A DNA stretch of 64,000 bases, taken from positions 8,632,713 through 8,696,712 of the forward strand of contig CM055100.1 in assembly GCA_029204225.1 (NCBI GenBank), written 5' to 3'. The position numbers and the translations under genes were made by a program. Under the pieces are notes generated by a model. That model worked only from the letters and a program-made list of their open reading frames with translations. It ran no database searches and had not been told where the DNA came from. This stretch comes from Diphasiastrum complanatum (Eukaryota; Streptophyta; Lycopodiopsida; Lycopodiales; Lycopodiaceae). Of this stretch, positions 25,718 through 36,597 are shown piece by piece (the stretch's first letter is position 1; every line of letters begins with the position of its first letter).

Positions 25718-27396
25718 CTACTACCCAGACGACTTCGAATTTTGATGATTCTACAAACACGGTGCTGCAACCGTCGCATTTCAGTTTTCCTTCAGCAGTT
25801 TGAGTGAAGGAGCAAATGCTCTCTAGCACCTTGCAGAGCCGCCCTGTCAAAGCAATTTCTTGAAAGTATCCATCAGTCCAAAAGCCGTGTTGCAAGCAAA
25901 CAATCAAGAGAATTAGACTTACAATTAGTGGCCGTCATGTACAAAATTTAAATTGGACATGTTCACACAAGGAACGGTCCCAGAATAAGGTTACTTAGTC
26001 TGTACTGAAACAAAGTGTCGTTGTAAGATAATTCCTCCCTTGGCATTGAATCAATTGATTCTATGTTGCTCCTGGGCACTTAGAAAACCCAAATAACAAA
26101 ATTGCAATTCTTTGTGTCAGAAACTTGCTTGAAGAAACTATTAAATTGCTGTTGTGCCATCCACATTCGGAGGACAAAGAAACTGAACCTTTTCTGGTCT
26201 GTTATGAACTCAATATGCTCTATTTGATTTGCACAGTCTGGGTAATGATTAGATAGCAATGTTTTTAGCCACCAGGACAGAATCTCAGTATTTTGCACAC
26301 GGTACATCAAGAGGCCAATCAATTGGATAAATCTGATGAATGTGAGCCATAGTCATCCAGGCTGGAATGATGCATTCTAGCAAGTAAATAAATTTTCTTG
26401 TTGAATCAAACTAGTCAGCATAAGCTTGTGGTGCATTGAAACTAATAACTCATCTACTATACTAGAGTGGGTTTTACTGGGGGGCTATCAGTTCAATACA
26501 TTGTTGCTGCTTGCCCTATGTTAAATTGCTTTTGTGAAACTAGGAAAAGAGAAAAAAATGAAAAATCTGTTTAAATCGACAAATAGTTGATACACAGCAA
26601 GGCTTTTGTGCTTTTTCATCTAAGTCGTCCACATTCAAGACGACAACCATTTCCACAAAAGTTCTTGGATTATAATTCTAGCAGCTGGTCTGATCCAAGA
26701 AAACATATTTCTCATTATTTTTTGAACCATACATGTGGGGTGAATATTGATGAAACAAGAAAACTGTGCTGTGAAAGTGTAATATCAAGTTTGGCATTCA
26801 TCCACGTGTGTACATGTGTGTGTCTCGTTAGACAGACAAAGTCTATAATTTCTAGATCATGCGAAACTTCACTTGTTTAGGAATTTAAGCACCTTCATCG
26901 CTCAATAATGCTTCTTGATATTATCAACATGTGGGATCAGATAGAACGGAACCTTGGTGGGTGAGCTAGACGCAAGCACCATACACCAACTCACCATATG
27001 TGGCAAGATGTGTGCCCAATAAGCAGATACCCATGAGAGAAGGGTGTGCTCAATAAGCAGTATCAAAGAGTTTTGGTGGAAGGCGAGGAAACCGAGTTTG
27101 GAGGTATGAATGGTGAGGATTAGATGGAGTCGACATGGAAGAGGGTGGAGGGGGGGGATGTTAGAATGTGGAGGAGATGAGGGATTAGAATGTTGGGTTG
27201 TCCCTCCCTGATCTGGGTTTTGAGGCACTCCCCCTTCTTGTGAATCAAGCCCTTGTTGTTGTGCTAGGAATTGACTGTCTGTGGCTCTTGCTACTTGTCG
27301 CGAACTGGTTTCGTTTCGTTGTCGCGAACGATTTTGTTTCTTTTGAACTTTCTTTTGCGCGGAAGCTTCACAGGAACCTAGACACGCGACTACACA
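25718..27396. other. 3' flank of the nucleoside hydrolase gene, no gene seen
   Basis: The 3' UTR should start here. I could not place a firm polyadenylation site; AATAAG at about 25984 is one candidate. No ORF in this stretch resembles a known protein. Confidence 0.5.
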
Positions 27397-28075
27397 TCAT
27401 AGAACAGATTCCATTCTAGCAATCAAGACAGCGTAAGACAAGGAGATGCACGAAAATAATTTGTAATGGCCAAAAGTGCCATCTGATTTCATCTTCTTCT
27501 TGTACACCCACTTGCAGTCGAGTATTTTTCTGTTTTCTAGCAGTGGCTCTAATGTCCATGCCTCGTTTCGCCTCATTGACTCGATCTCCTCTGACATTGC
27601 TTGCTTCTAGAATTCTCCCTCTGGACTCTGGATAGCTTCTTGATATGTTGTTTGCTCTTTAGTGAAGCTACAGTACTTGAACTGCGTGTCTTCACTCCAC
27701 TGAAGATTGTCAGCATAACGGTCTGGAGGTCTTCCTTGTCTTGTTGACCTTCTAGGTTCGTTTCGTCGCTGCTCAAACGTTTCCTATTCGTAGGGTTGAT
27801 TTTCTGCCTCCTGCTGCTCTGGAGTCTGTGGCTCAGCATTCTGATTTGACGTCTATCCTCGATCTCCCTCTTGAATAGGCAGCAGTGTGAAGATCTCATG
27901 GCCTCTTTCATCTTTTAGTCTTGGGAATGTGGACTCATTGAACTTCACATCTCTGCTCGAAACAACTTTTTTCGTGGTTGGGTTGTAGAGCCTGTACACT
28001 TGTGTTCCGTTCGAGTATCCGACCATGATGGTTTGATCTGATTAATCATCGAGCTTGCTTCTTTTTTCTTGTTCA
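27397..28075 (-). pseudogene. Ty1/copia fragment: integrase C-terminus to RT N-terminus
   Basis: Reading leftward from about 28075, the minus strand gives KRSKLDD, then MVGYSNGTQVYRLYNP and the RDVKFNEST segment, typical of the copia integrase C-terminus. After a frameshifted linker it reaches EIESMRRNEAWTLEPL and CKWVYKKK, the start of the copia reverse transcriptase. Similarity ends near 27465. Stops and frameshifts make it non-functional, and catalytic RT motifs are absent. It abuts a Gypsy gag fragment on the same strand. Confidence 0.8.
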
Positions 28076-28079
28076 GGTT

Positions 28080-29100
28080 GTATTTTCTCCAACGGAAATT
28101 TTCTAGGTGCTTTAGATGGTGATGTTTCTAACTCCTTCAAGGGTTCCTTGAAAGAAATTTTCTGCGACTATTTTTGTGTTTTTCCGGTTTCGTCTAATAT
28201 TTCCTTTCCTTGCCCACTACGCGTCAATACCAGTACTTCTTCTTTTGCAAGCGGTTCAATATCAATCAGATTGATAGCGGTTGTTGCTTGGATTTGCATT
28301 CCCTCTGAGTTCCTTGGTTGGTTTCTAAAAGTATTATCTCTACTTTGAACTGGTTGGTACGGTTCTACAGTCTGTATTGGCACATAGGTGTTGTAAGGGT
28401 TTCTTCCTGGAACTGGATTTACTTCTCACATATCGCTCTTAAGGTTCAAACTATTTACAGCCTATGATATTTAGATGCTTGGGCAATAGCTATTTGTGCA
28501 TTTTTCGCTACTATTGCTTCTGCTACTGCTTCGATCTATCGACTGGGGATTGCTCTGCCTTACTATCAATTGTAGGTCATTCTTCAATCCTCGCATAAAA
28601 AAAGTCAGTAGTAATTGTGGCGGTAGTGCTACAGTAGCTCCTACTTGCCTCGAAAGTTTTGTCAGTCTTCTCAAATATTGTCTAACTCCCTCTCCCTCTC
28701 CTTGTTGAAGGGATGTCAAAGTGAACAACAAACCATCAATAGTTCTATGTGGGTCAAATTCAGTCATGAATAATCTATGAAAGGTTTCTATATTTTTGAT
28801 GGATTCTCTAGGTAGATTGTAGTACATTTCCTTGCAGTTCCAGTCAAGGTAATAGTAAAGTACATCATAATATGGTGGATTTGTTATGCGGTTTATCAGA
28901 CAAGTGGTCCAAAATGCATTGATGTGATCTTCAGCATTATCGTAAGGGGCTCCATGAAACTCAAAGGTTGTGCTTCTCAACTTTGGTAGGGATTCTATAT
29001 CGGCAGGGATTACTATAGCTTCAGTATTTCGAACAGCCATTGCTTCAGGTTGTAAATCGGGGATGTGGAATATGATATCGGGTATTTGAAATATGTCTCT
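28080..29100 (-). pseudogene. Ty3/gypsy gag fragment
   Basis: The minus-strand ORF from 29040 (ATG) runs 189 codons. Its N-terminal part has FEFHGAPYDNAEDHINAFW and the core has FHRLFMTEFDPHRTIDGL and GEGEGVRQYLRRLTKLSRQV, the pattern of a retrotransposon gag capsid domain. After a break, 28383-28168 continues with an LTRSG segment like the linker before the Gypsy protease. A coding trace also extends upstream to about 29100. No zinc knuckle or pol follows; the sequence changes to Copia near 28075. Confidence 0.7.
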
Positions 29101-29203
29101 TTATGAAGTGATCTCGTAGTACTCAAATGATTCCTTTGGACTAGGTGATGTCTTAACTTCTGATGGACTTTCAGTACTAGTATTCTTTTGGGATCGAGAC
29201 AAC

Positions 29204-29735
29204 GTCTTAGATATGCTTATGGTAGTAATCAAGGTTCTACTTCTGAGAAAATGTTTTGGTGAAGTGCTACCACCTATATCCCTCACATCCAAGCACAAGT
29301 TTGTATTTCTAAAACATTCAAACCTTCCTTGGTTGTCTTACTTGACACTGGAGCAGTTTCTTGTGCTGATCTCAGATTATTTCCTACTGAAATCATCCAA
29401 CAAGATCCACATTTAGTCCAAGTAATAGATTCAAATATCAAGCCAGGTTTGCTCAGCCACAATGTGACTTGCCCGATCCAAATTGGCAAACTCAAGATTA
29501 ATGTCAACTTCAAAGGATTGAGCCACCATTTCACAGATTTGATTCTTGGGTATGATGTATTGAAATATATGTTTCTTGTCACATTTGAGATCGATCAAGT
29601 AGTGTACAAATATAACTCACAAACCTACACTACACCGTTGATCTCTCCACAAATGATTCAATACAACAATTTGTCAATAGTCACTTTTGACTATTGTTCA
29701 AGAAAATTCCTTAATTGGTTTGATTCTCAACGTGC
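29204..29735 (+). pseudogene. Endogenous pararetrovirus protease fragment (Caulimoviridae-like)
   Basis: The open frame at 29329 has LLDTGA (catalytic Asp of a retropepsin) at its start and LILGYDVL about 75 residues later. This is the active-site and flap-to-helix layout of pararetroviral proteases. A weaker in-frame trace with a stop extends upstream to about 29204. Similarity stops where the 29733 LTR begins. The RT-RNase H sequence at 40389 is of the same viral type, so the two probably belong to one integrated copy split by the LTR element. The finger part of RT is missing from both sides, so the copy is broken and incomplete. The family assignment is from motifs only. Confidence 0.6.
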
Positions 29736-30752
29736 GCAAGCGTCTTATGATCTCACATTATCCAAATTTTGTCATATATTGTAAAAATTTTTCAATTTCC
29801 ATATATATAAAATGTGCTATAGTAAATACATGTAAAGGCCTATTTCACACTTTGTAAATTCATATTTTGAGTAGAAGTTGCGACGTTCTAAAGAGATGCA
29901 ATAGAAGTTCAGAACCGACATTTGACGGTTCGTAAGCGACATTGAGGCTGAAGAACATTCCTATAAGAATAGCACTACGTGCCATTGTACATACGCATTT
30001 CTACGCAGAGCTGAGTATCAATAGAGAGCAAAGAGCAAGTTCTTATAGCTTGACATTCTTTCCTTCTGTTATCTCTCACATAATTACTTCTTATCATTTG
30101 TGCAAACACACTCTGTATGATCTGTGATTGATTGTGATACTGTTGTGTTTGTGTCACACACATCTCTTAAGTTATACTGAATTTCAGTTACTCTAACACG
30201 GATTTTCAGGCGACACCAACAAGTAATAATTCTGACTAATGTGTGCAAGGAAATAGCCGAAGCTGTTAAACATAACTTTTAGTAGAAATTCCTTCAACTC
30301 TAAATGAGCTATGTGTTCAGATAATGGGATTGATTGAGGCTTTGTCTTGTTTGCTTCCTGCGATAAAAACTAATTCTCTGTGTTTGATTAAGAAGAACTT
30401 TTAGCTAATGTAATTTTGCATGATGAATCTAATTGCTAGTTGCTGTCAGTTCTGACTGTTTTCCTGATGCCTGAAGAGCCTGAAAGATAAAGTAATTCTT
30501 ACAATTATAGACCTTGACCAAATCGTTTCATCATTGGTGTTCCTGGATGCCAATTTACCCAAATATCTTTCAATAACCAGTTATGTCGCTGTAGTATTCA
30601 TCGTGAACTTTATACACTCTAGTCTGTTTATCATCATACATACATTTACCATGCAAAAGATGAGATTATTCTCTCTCTTGGGGAACGATCAAACCTTTTA
30701 TACTACGTAATTCATTGATTTTGTGGAAATCTATAACAACTAGGCCACCACA
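29733..30752 (+). repeat. 5' LTR (A) of the Athila-like element
   Basis: Aligned base by base with 39369-40388 and 45939-46967. It ends CTAGGCCACCACA just before the PBS. Its first bases (TGCGCAAGCG) do not match the TGTGGAG start of the other two LTRs; similarity begins at TCTTATGATC (29743). The left boundary is therefore uncertain by about 10 bp. Confidence 0.85.
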
Positions 30753-30757
30753 TAATT

Positions 30758-30775
30758 TGGCGTTGTTGCCGGGGA
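30758..30775 (+). other. Primer binding site (tRNA-Asp type)
   Basis: TGGCGTTGTTGCCGGGGA begins 5 bp after the LTR and matches the 3' end of plant tRNA-Asp with one change. This PBS is usual in Athila/Tat elements. Confidence 0.75.
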
Positions 30776-30840
30776 GATGAATTTCACCTTTTGCAATATT
30801 TTTAAGTGTATTACATCTACGAATCTTTCTCATGTAATGC

Positions 30841-32308
30841 ATGCCAAGAACATACTCTCAAGCAATTATTGAACAGAAACATTTAGAGAGTGCACAATGT
30901 TTAGAAGCATATAGGAAGTCTAGAGATTTGTATTTGCAGATTTTGCAAAACTCACCAGTTAGAGCAAGATTAACACCTGAAGCGTTTATTGATCTTTTAC
31001 ATGCTACTACAGCATTTGTAGATTCATTTGAGGAAAGATCTGTTGAAACACCAAGTTCTACAGATTCACCTGAATCATATTCGTCTGATTATACTTCTGA
31101 ACCAAGTTCAGACTCTTTGTCCGAATGAAGTTTAGATTCAGATCCTCCAAGTTCATCTAGTTCACCACCATCTGTTAATATGGCTAATCCAGCGCCACCC
31201 ACATCTACAAAAATCAGATATGATTTCTTTAAGGGATCATCATCTGAAGATGCGGATAGTTATATGTCGCAATTTGAATCCATTACCATAGCAAACAAAG
31301 AGCAGGCGGACGAGGATAAAGTTAGAATTTTGCCAGGTCTTCTACAGAAGCAGGCTAGGATTTGGTACAGCCAATTAGTACCGAAAACAGTTAATATTTG
31401 GAATGCTTTAAAAGTAGCATTCCTTAAACAATTTAGGGAGATAGGATATTCCACTAGATTGTTGGCTCGGCTTAACTCTATTGAAAAAAAAGCCAAAGGA
31501 ATCACTTAGGAAATATACTCGTAGGGTTAAGAATTTAATAGGAAAGTTAGGAGCCCAGTATCCAGTTCCTATGCAAAATGAATGGTTCTTGGGTGGTTTG
31601 CCTAAGAAAATGGATCGTTATTGTCGACAGGGTCTGATGACTTCTTTGGAAGATGTCATTACCTCTGCCGAAAATTACAAAACCTCTTGAATTTCTCGCA
31701 GACGGAGAAATGAAATAAAAAGTAGTAAAAAACACAAATTTAAACGAACAGAAAAATCTGAAACATCTAATGAGTCTGAATCAGAATCTGATTTGCTGGA
31801 TATGGAAGAATCTTCTGAGCATTCATCTTATTCTTCTTCATCGGAAGAAGAATCTTCTTATAGGAAAACTAACAATAGGAACTCAGAAAGAAAGAAAAGA
31901 ACGGAGAAATCTGAAAAGATGGATCCATTAAGCAAAAGTGTTGAGTTGTTAACAAGAGAAATGAGTGATCTAAAGGTCCAAATATCTGATGTTAAAGCCA
32001 AGCGAAAGAAAGCGAAGCCTAATGCCAATGTTTGGTGTACCGCGTGTGGGAAGGAAGGTCATTCTAAGACCAACTGTCCCAGTTTACAGACTAATTATTT
32101 AGAAGAGGAACTATTCCTCTGTCCGATTAATAATCATGAGGAGGTAGCTTATACTGCAACTCCTACTGACCAAAAAACTATGATACCAAAACAGCGTACT
32201 GGTCAACAGTACATTATTTTGCGAAGGGGCGGAACACAAGATTCTACTCCACCAACCAGAATAAGGGGTTCTTGCTACAATTGCGGAGCCCCGGGTCACT
32301 ATTCGTAG
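30841..32308 (+). pseudogene. Gag of the Athila-like element, broken
   Basis: The ATG at 30841 opens an acidic and Ser-rich N-terminal region that stops at 31126 (TGA). The capsid domain follows in another frame from 31180 (KIRYDFFKGSSSEDADSYM, then LLQKQARIWYSQL and FLKQFREIGYST). A frameshift in the A-run near 31490 shifts it to the frame starting at 31481, which ends in TGA at 31688. A Glu/Ser-rich stretch and a CCHC knuckle CTACGKEGHSKTNC (about 32037-32078) follow. The second knuckle CYNCGAPGHYS is cut off by a TAG at 32306, exactly where similarity to the 47.8-kb copy ends. The capsid core is about 90% identical to that copy. Confidence 0.85.
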
Positions 32309-32615
32309 ATAATGTACCCATAGATTTTGGATCTAGTGTAAATATAATGACTGAAGAAACAACATATGAATTAGGCATTCATCATAGAATAGCACCCACT
32401 TTAAGACATTTAAGGTTAGCCGATGCAACTAGAAGATCACCAGTAGGAGAACTATCTTAGGTTACAGTTTATATTGGAGACCATAGTTTCTTATGGATTT
32501 TATAATATTAAAAACTACGAGACAATTGTCATATAGAGTGTTATTAGGATGACCATGGCTCTATCAGGCCAATGTTATAACCCACTGGAAGAAAAAAGGA
32601 GATTACCATCAAAGA
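32309..32615 (+). pseudogene. First protease-like domain of the Athila-like element
   Basis: After the broken knuckle the frame gives VPIDFGSSVNIMTEET, then LADATRRSPVGEL and, after stops at 32458 and near 32550, LLG-PWLYQANVI. This is a full-length retropepsin outline (active-site Asp loop, hydrophobic core, LLGRPW-type segment) parallel to the domain at 32770-33180. The active-site triad reads DFG rather than D-T/S-G, which may mean it is inactive. Its N-terminal edge is a junction with gag, where roughly 100 or more residues seen in the other copy are absent. Confidence 0.65.
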
Positions 32616-32619
32616 CCAG

Positions 32620-33483
32620 ATGGAGACACCGACAGGAAAAAGTCATAAAAGAATTTCCATATCATGGGAAAAAGATAAGTACGAAGGTGAGACACCTACA
32701 TCTTCCTCGAGCTATACTTCGGAGGAAGAAGGGCTTCAGTCAGTAGGGACTGAGGAAGGGGAGAGGTTAGTTACATTAAGAATACTTGCATACAATAATA
32801 GAGTAGAATATGTAGATAGAGGAGATTGTGGAGTTCCAAAGATTAGTGCGATCATAGGAGATCAGACCATAGATAGAATACTAATAGACTCAGGATCTAG
32901 TATCAACCTTGTAACGAAAACAATGGTTAAAGAATTAGGATTAGAAAACTAGATACAGCCTATCACTTATCACGAAATCCATTTAGCAGACGCGACTAAA
33001 TGTATACCAGTAGGTGAGCTAAAAGGTATTAACGTAGTTATAGAGACAGAGACTTTTGTTATGAATTTCCTTGTCATAAATCCAATAGATACACCACCTT
33101 ATTCGATATTATTTGGAAGACCATGGTTATATCAAGCATATGCTATTATAAATTGGTCTACCAAACAGATATTTTTTCCAGGTATTCTCACAGCCAGTCC
33201 AATAGAGAGTCACCGTTTGAGATGGGGTGAGGAGTTAGCTAGACCTGCTGAATCATGGATCAATTTCATAGAATGCTATGAGATTGATGAGGAAGTAGAA
33301 ATACCGACAACATCCGAGTCAAGAGAAGTTCTGGGTGGAACCAGAGCAAGTCTGACCGAGGGGATGGTAGATAAAACAAATTATGTGGAAATAGAAATTA
33401 ATAAAGATAAGACTTTGAATCTATATAAACACCAATCGGACCAAGAACGTGAAGAGTATATATTGCTTCTTCAAAAATATTAA
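32620..33483 (+). pseudogene. Second protease-like domain and linker
   Basis: From 32860 the frame reads ILIDSGSSINLVTKTMVKEL, a retropepsin active site. After a TAG at 32950 come LADATKCIPVGELKGI and ILFGRPWLYQAYAIINW. The domain is clearly homologous to the one just upstream (shared LADAT…PVGEL and PWLYQA segments). An acidic linker leads to YILLLQKY, TAA at 33481, then FAWSMDDL, the usual start of the RT region. Confidence 0.75.
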
Positions 33484-34380
33484 AATGCGTTTGCTTGGTC
33501 AATGGATGATTTAATAGCTTTACCAGTTAAATGGGGTGAACATAGAATAGATCTCATTTAGGGAACAATACCTGTTAGGCAACGCCAATATAGATTGAAT
33601 CCAAAGTACTCCTTATTAGTAAAAGACGAATTAGATAGATGTCTTAGAGCGGGTATTATATATCCTATTCTAAGCAGTGAGTGGGTGTCACCAATAGTTA
33701 TAGTACCTAAGAAGAAGACGGGCAAGATTAGAGTTTGTCAGGATTTTAGGAAACTAAATGATGCCACAACAAAAGATTATCATCCTCTGTCGTATACAGA
33801 TACCATTCTTGACCAGATAGTTGGACATGAATGTTATAGTTTTTTAGATGGATTCTCAGGTTATAACCAAGTTTTTATAAAAGAGGAAGATAGATCCAAA
33901 ACTACTTTCACCACTGATTGGGGGATGTACGCATATACGCGAATGTCTTTTGGTCTTTGTAATGCACCTGCCACATTCCAACGTATGATGACAAATATTT
34001 TTCAAATTAAGAAAGTTTTTAGAAATTTTTATGGATGACTTTTGTGTCTATTCATCAACTAAAAACCATTTAGATGCATTAGAGAAAACATTGAGAAGAT
34101 GTCAAGAGACATCTCTTAAACTGCATCCAGTTAAGTGTTACTTTGGGATGAGGGAAGACATCGTCAATTTCGAAGGATGGTATACAAGCTGACATCAAAA
34201 AAATAAAAATGATTTTAGAACTATTAGAACCAACCAATTTAAGAGAGCTTAGAGGTTTTCTAGGACATGTAGGTTACTATCGGAGGATAATTAAAAATTA
34301 TGCTATAATAGTAACTCCTTTAAGAAGTTTACAAAAAACATCTGTTGAGTACCATTGAACACAGGACCATCAGCAAGCTT
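33484..34380 (+). pseudogene. Reverse transcriptase, Athila-type, broken
   Basis: The finger region reads WVSPIVIVPKKKTGKIRVCQ with FRKLNDAT. The palm has FLDGFSGYNQV and TRMSFGLCNAPATFQRMM. A frameshift near 34010-34020 moves the frame, after which the catalytic FMDDFCVYSS appears. Thumb/connection traces (LRGFLGHVGYYRRI-like) run to about 34350 with further shifts. Stops lie at 33559, 34036 and near 34357. The palm motifs, with Asp pair present, place it in the Athila branch. Confidence 0.85.
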
Positions 34381-34388
34381 TTGATCAA

Positions 34389-34823
34389 TTGAAACAGTCA
34401 TTAGCAGAAGCCACTGGGGTTAGACCTCCAAATTGGGCTAAAAAGTTCCATGTATATGTAGACACATCATCTTTTGCGATAGGTGTAGCGCTTAGTCAGA
34501 AAGATGACCAAAATATGGATTATCCAATTTACTATGCGGGAAAGCAACTCGCTGCATCAGAAAAGAATTATTCCGCTACAGAGCGAGAAGCACTAGGGAT
34601 GATTTATTCAGTAAAGAAATTTAGACATCACCTTTTAGGATACCCTTTTGTTTTTCACATAGATCCTTACGCATTAAAACATTTAGTGAATAAACCTGAT
34701 CTTTCGGGTAGAATAGCTAGATGGGTATTATCATTAGATGAGTTTAATTATGAAGTAGAATTAAGAAGAGGCAAGGATCATCAAAATGCCGACTATACAT
34801 CCCGCCTCCAAACAAAAAATTAA
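34389..34823 (+). pseudogene. RNase H domain of the Athila-like element
   Basis: 145 open codons give VYVDTSSFAIGVALSQKDD, YYAGKQLAASEKNYSATERE (catalytic Glu), FHIDPYALKHL and HQNADYTSRL. All acidic positions expected in a Ty3/gypsy RNase H are present, although the second catalytic Asp segment reads HIDPY in place of TDHK. The frame ends in TAA at 34821. Confidence 0.85.
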
Positions 34824-35039
34824 TTAGAACCCATTTCTGATGAATTTCCAGATGAACATATAATGCGTATTCAATCGAAAACATCAATTTATAGGGACGT
34901 TATTAATTATTTACAGGACCAGATATATCCGGAACATTTTAATAAATAGCAAAAAACTATTTTTCTTTCTAAGGTAGGACCTTACACGATTGTAAATAGT
35001 ATATTGTATAAATTAGGAGCTGACGACAGTCTCAGCCGA

Positions 35040-36113
35040 GACAACCGCTGTAATAAGTGCATTACATGAGGAAGATTCGGGGGGTCACTATGCTATTAAA
35101 AATACTACAAAAAAGATTCTCAATGCTAAATATTGGTGGCCTACCGTCTATAGAGATGTTAAATTATTCATTAAAAAATGTGATGCATGCTAGAGGATGG
35201 GGAAACCCAGCTTCGCAACACATTGGCCGCTTACTCCCATTATTCCCTTAGCACCCTTTGAAAAGTGGGGAATAGATTTTGTAGGGCCTATTAAACCAAT
35301 CATGTGTAAAACTCGTCGTCGTTACATACTCATTGCCACGGACTATGCTACCAAGATGGTAGAGGCCGAAGCCACAATTAAGAACGATGCTAAGACTGTA
35401 GCAAAGCTTTTATTCCAAAACATTATCACGCAATATGGTTGTCCCTTAGAACTCGTTAGTGATAGGAAAACCCATTTCCTTAATCAGACCATAGAAGCTA
35501 TGTTGTCATATTTTTCTATTACACATCATCAAACCACTCCATATAATCCAAAAGAAAATGGGCTTACGGAGCGGGCAAATGGAATTCTATGTAAAATTTT
35601 AAATAAAGTAACGGAAACACATTCTTCTGATTGGGATCAAAAGTTACCATCTGTCTTATGGTCATATAGAATTGCTGAAAAGATTACAACTAGGAAGACT
35701 CCATACTATATTGTGTATGGAATGCAACCCATACTACCGATAGAATTTGAAGTTCCGACATTTTGCATTAGCAATAAAGAGTGAATGGATGAACATGATA
35801 GTCTCCGAGAGCGGATGATTTTTTTGACACAACTAGAAGGGATCGTCGTCTTTCATTAATCGAGACTGAACGAGTTTAGGAAGAAAGAAAAGAAATTTTT
35901 GATCAATCCATCAAGAAAATTAAACAAGGGGACTATGTGCTTCTGTATGATAACAAACACATGTTGTTTCTTGGAAAATTACATACCAGATGGATGAGAC
36001 TGTCTAAAGTTATAGAAGTTTTTAATAATGGATCACTTCAGGTAGCTGATCTCCAAGGACATTTACTTGACACTCGAGTAAATGGTTCAAGGGTGAAGCG
36101 CTACTATGACTAA
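35040..36113 (+). pseudogene. Integrase of the Athila-like element
   Basis: The HHCC zinc module is split over two frames (35057-35215), with a TAG after the last Cys. The catalytic core 35197-35784 reads GIDFVGP (first Asp), LVSDRKTHF (second Asp) and TTPYNPKENGLTERANG (Glu). TGA at 35782 and frameshifts follow. The C-terminal module can be traced to about 36110 (KLHTRWMRLSKVIEVF, NGSRVKRYYD) and lacks a chromodomain, as in Athila/Tat elements. Confidence 0.85.
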
Positions 36114-36597
36114 TGTCCGATACATCAGTTTTTGAAGGCCGTCATTTTTTGTCCAAGTATTAGCGAAAATGCCGAAACTAGTTTACATTTCATACTTTGC
36201 GAAAAACCCAAAACTACATTGGAATTTACCATTTTAGAAATACGGAAATTGCGACACTTACCTTCGCATTTTTCGGCATTTTCTACCTTCCGACACCTTC
36301 GCATAATAATTTTTGCTTTGATTTACCAAGCGAAGCATTCGTGTATTTTGTTTATATATTTATTTGTTTATTTTTGTTTTTAGGACTAGACACTATATTA
36401 TTGAGTATGTACTTTCAAAACAAAGGACACGCTTCCATTTAATATTAGTCTAATCCGCCGAAATACCACCAATACGCCTAAAACCTCAAACACTTCAGTT
36501 GTTGTCGCTACCACTTTCCATCACTCTTGCTCTCCGAATTGCGAATTGTTGCGATCAAGCTCTTGTCTGCCAACGCTCGTGTACATCTGCAAGCACT

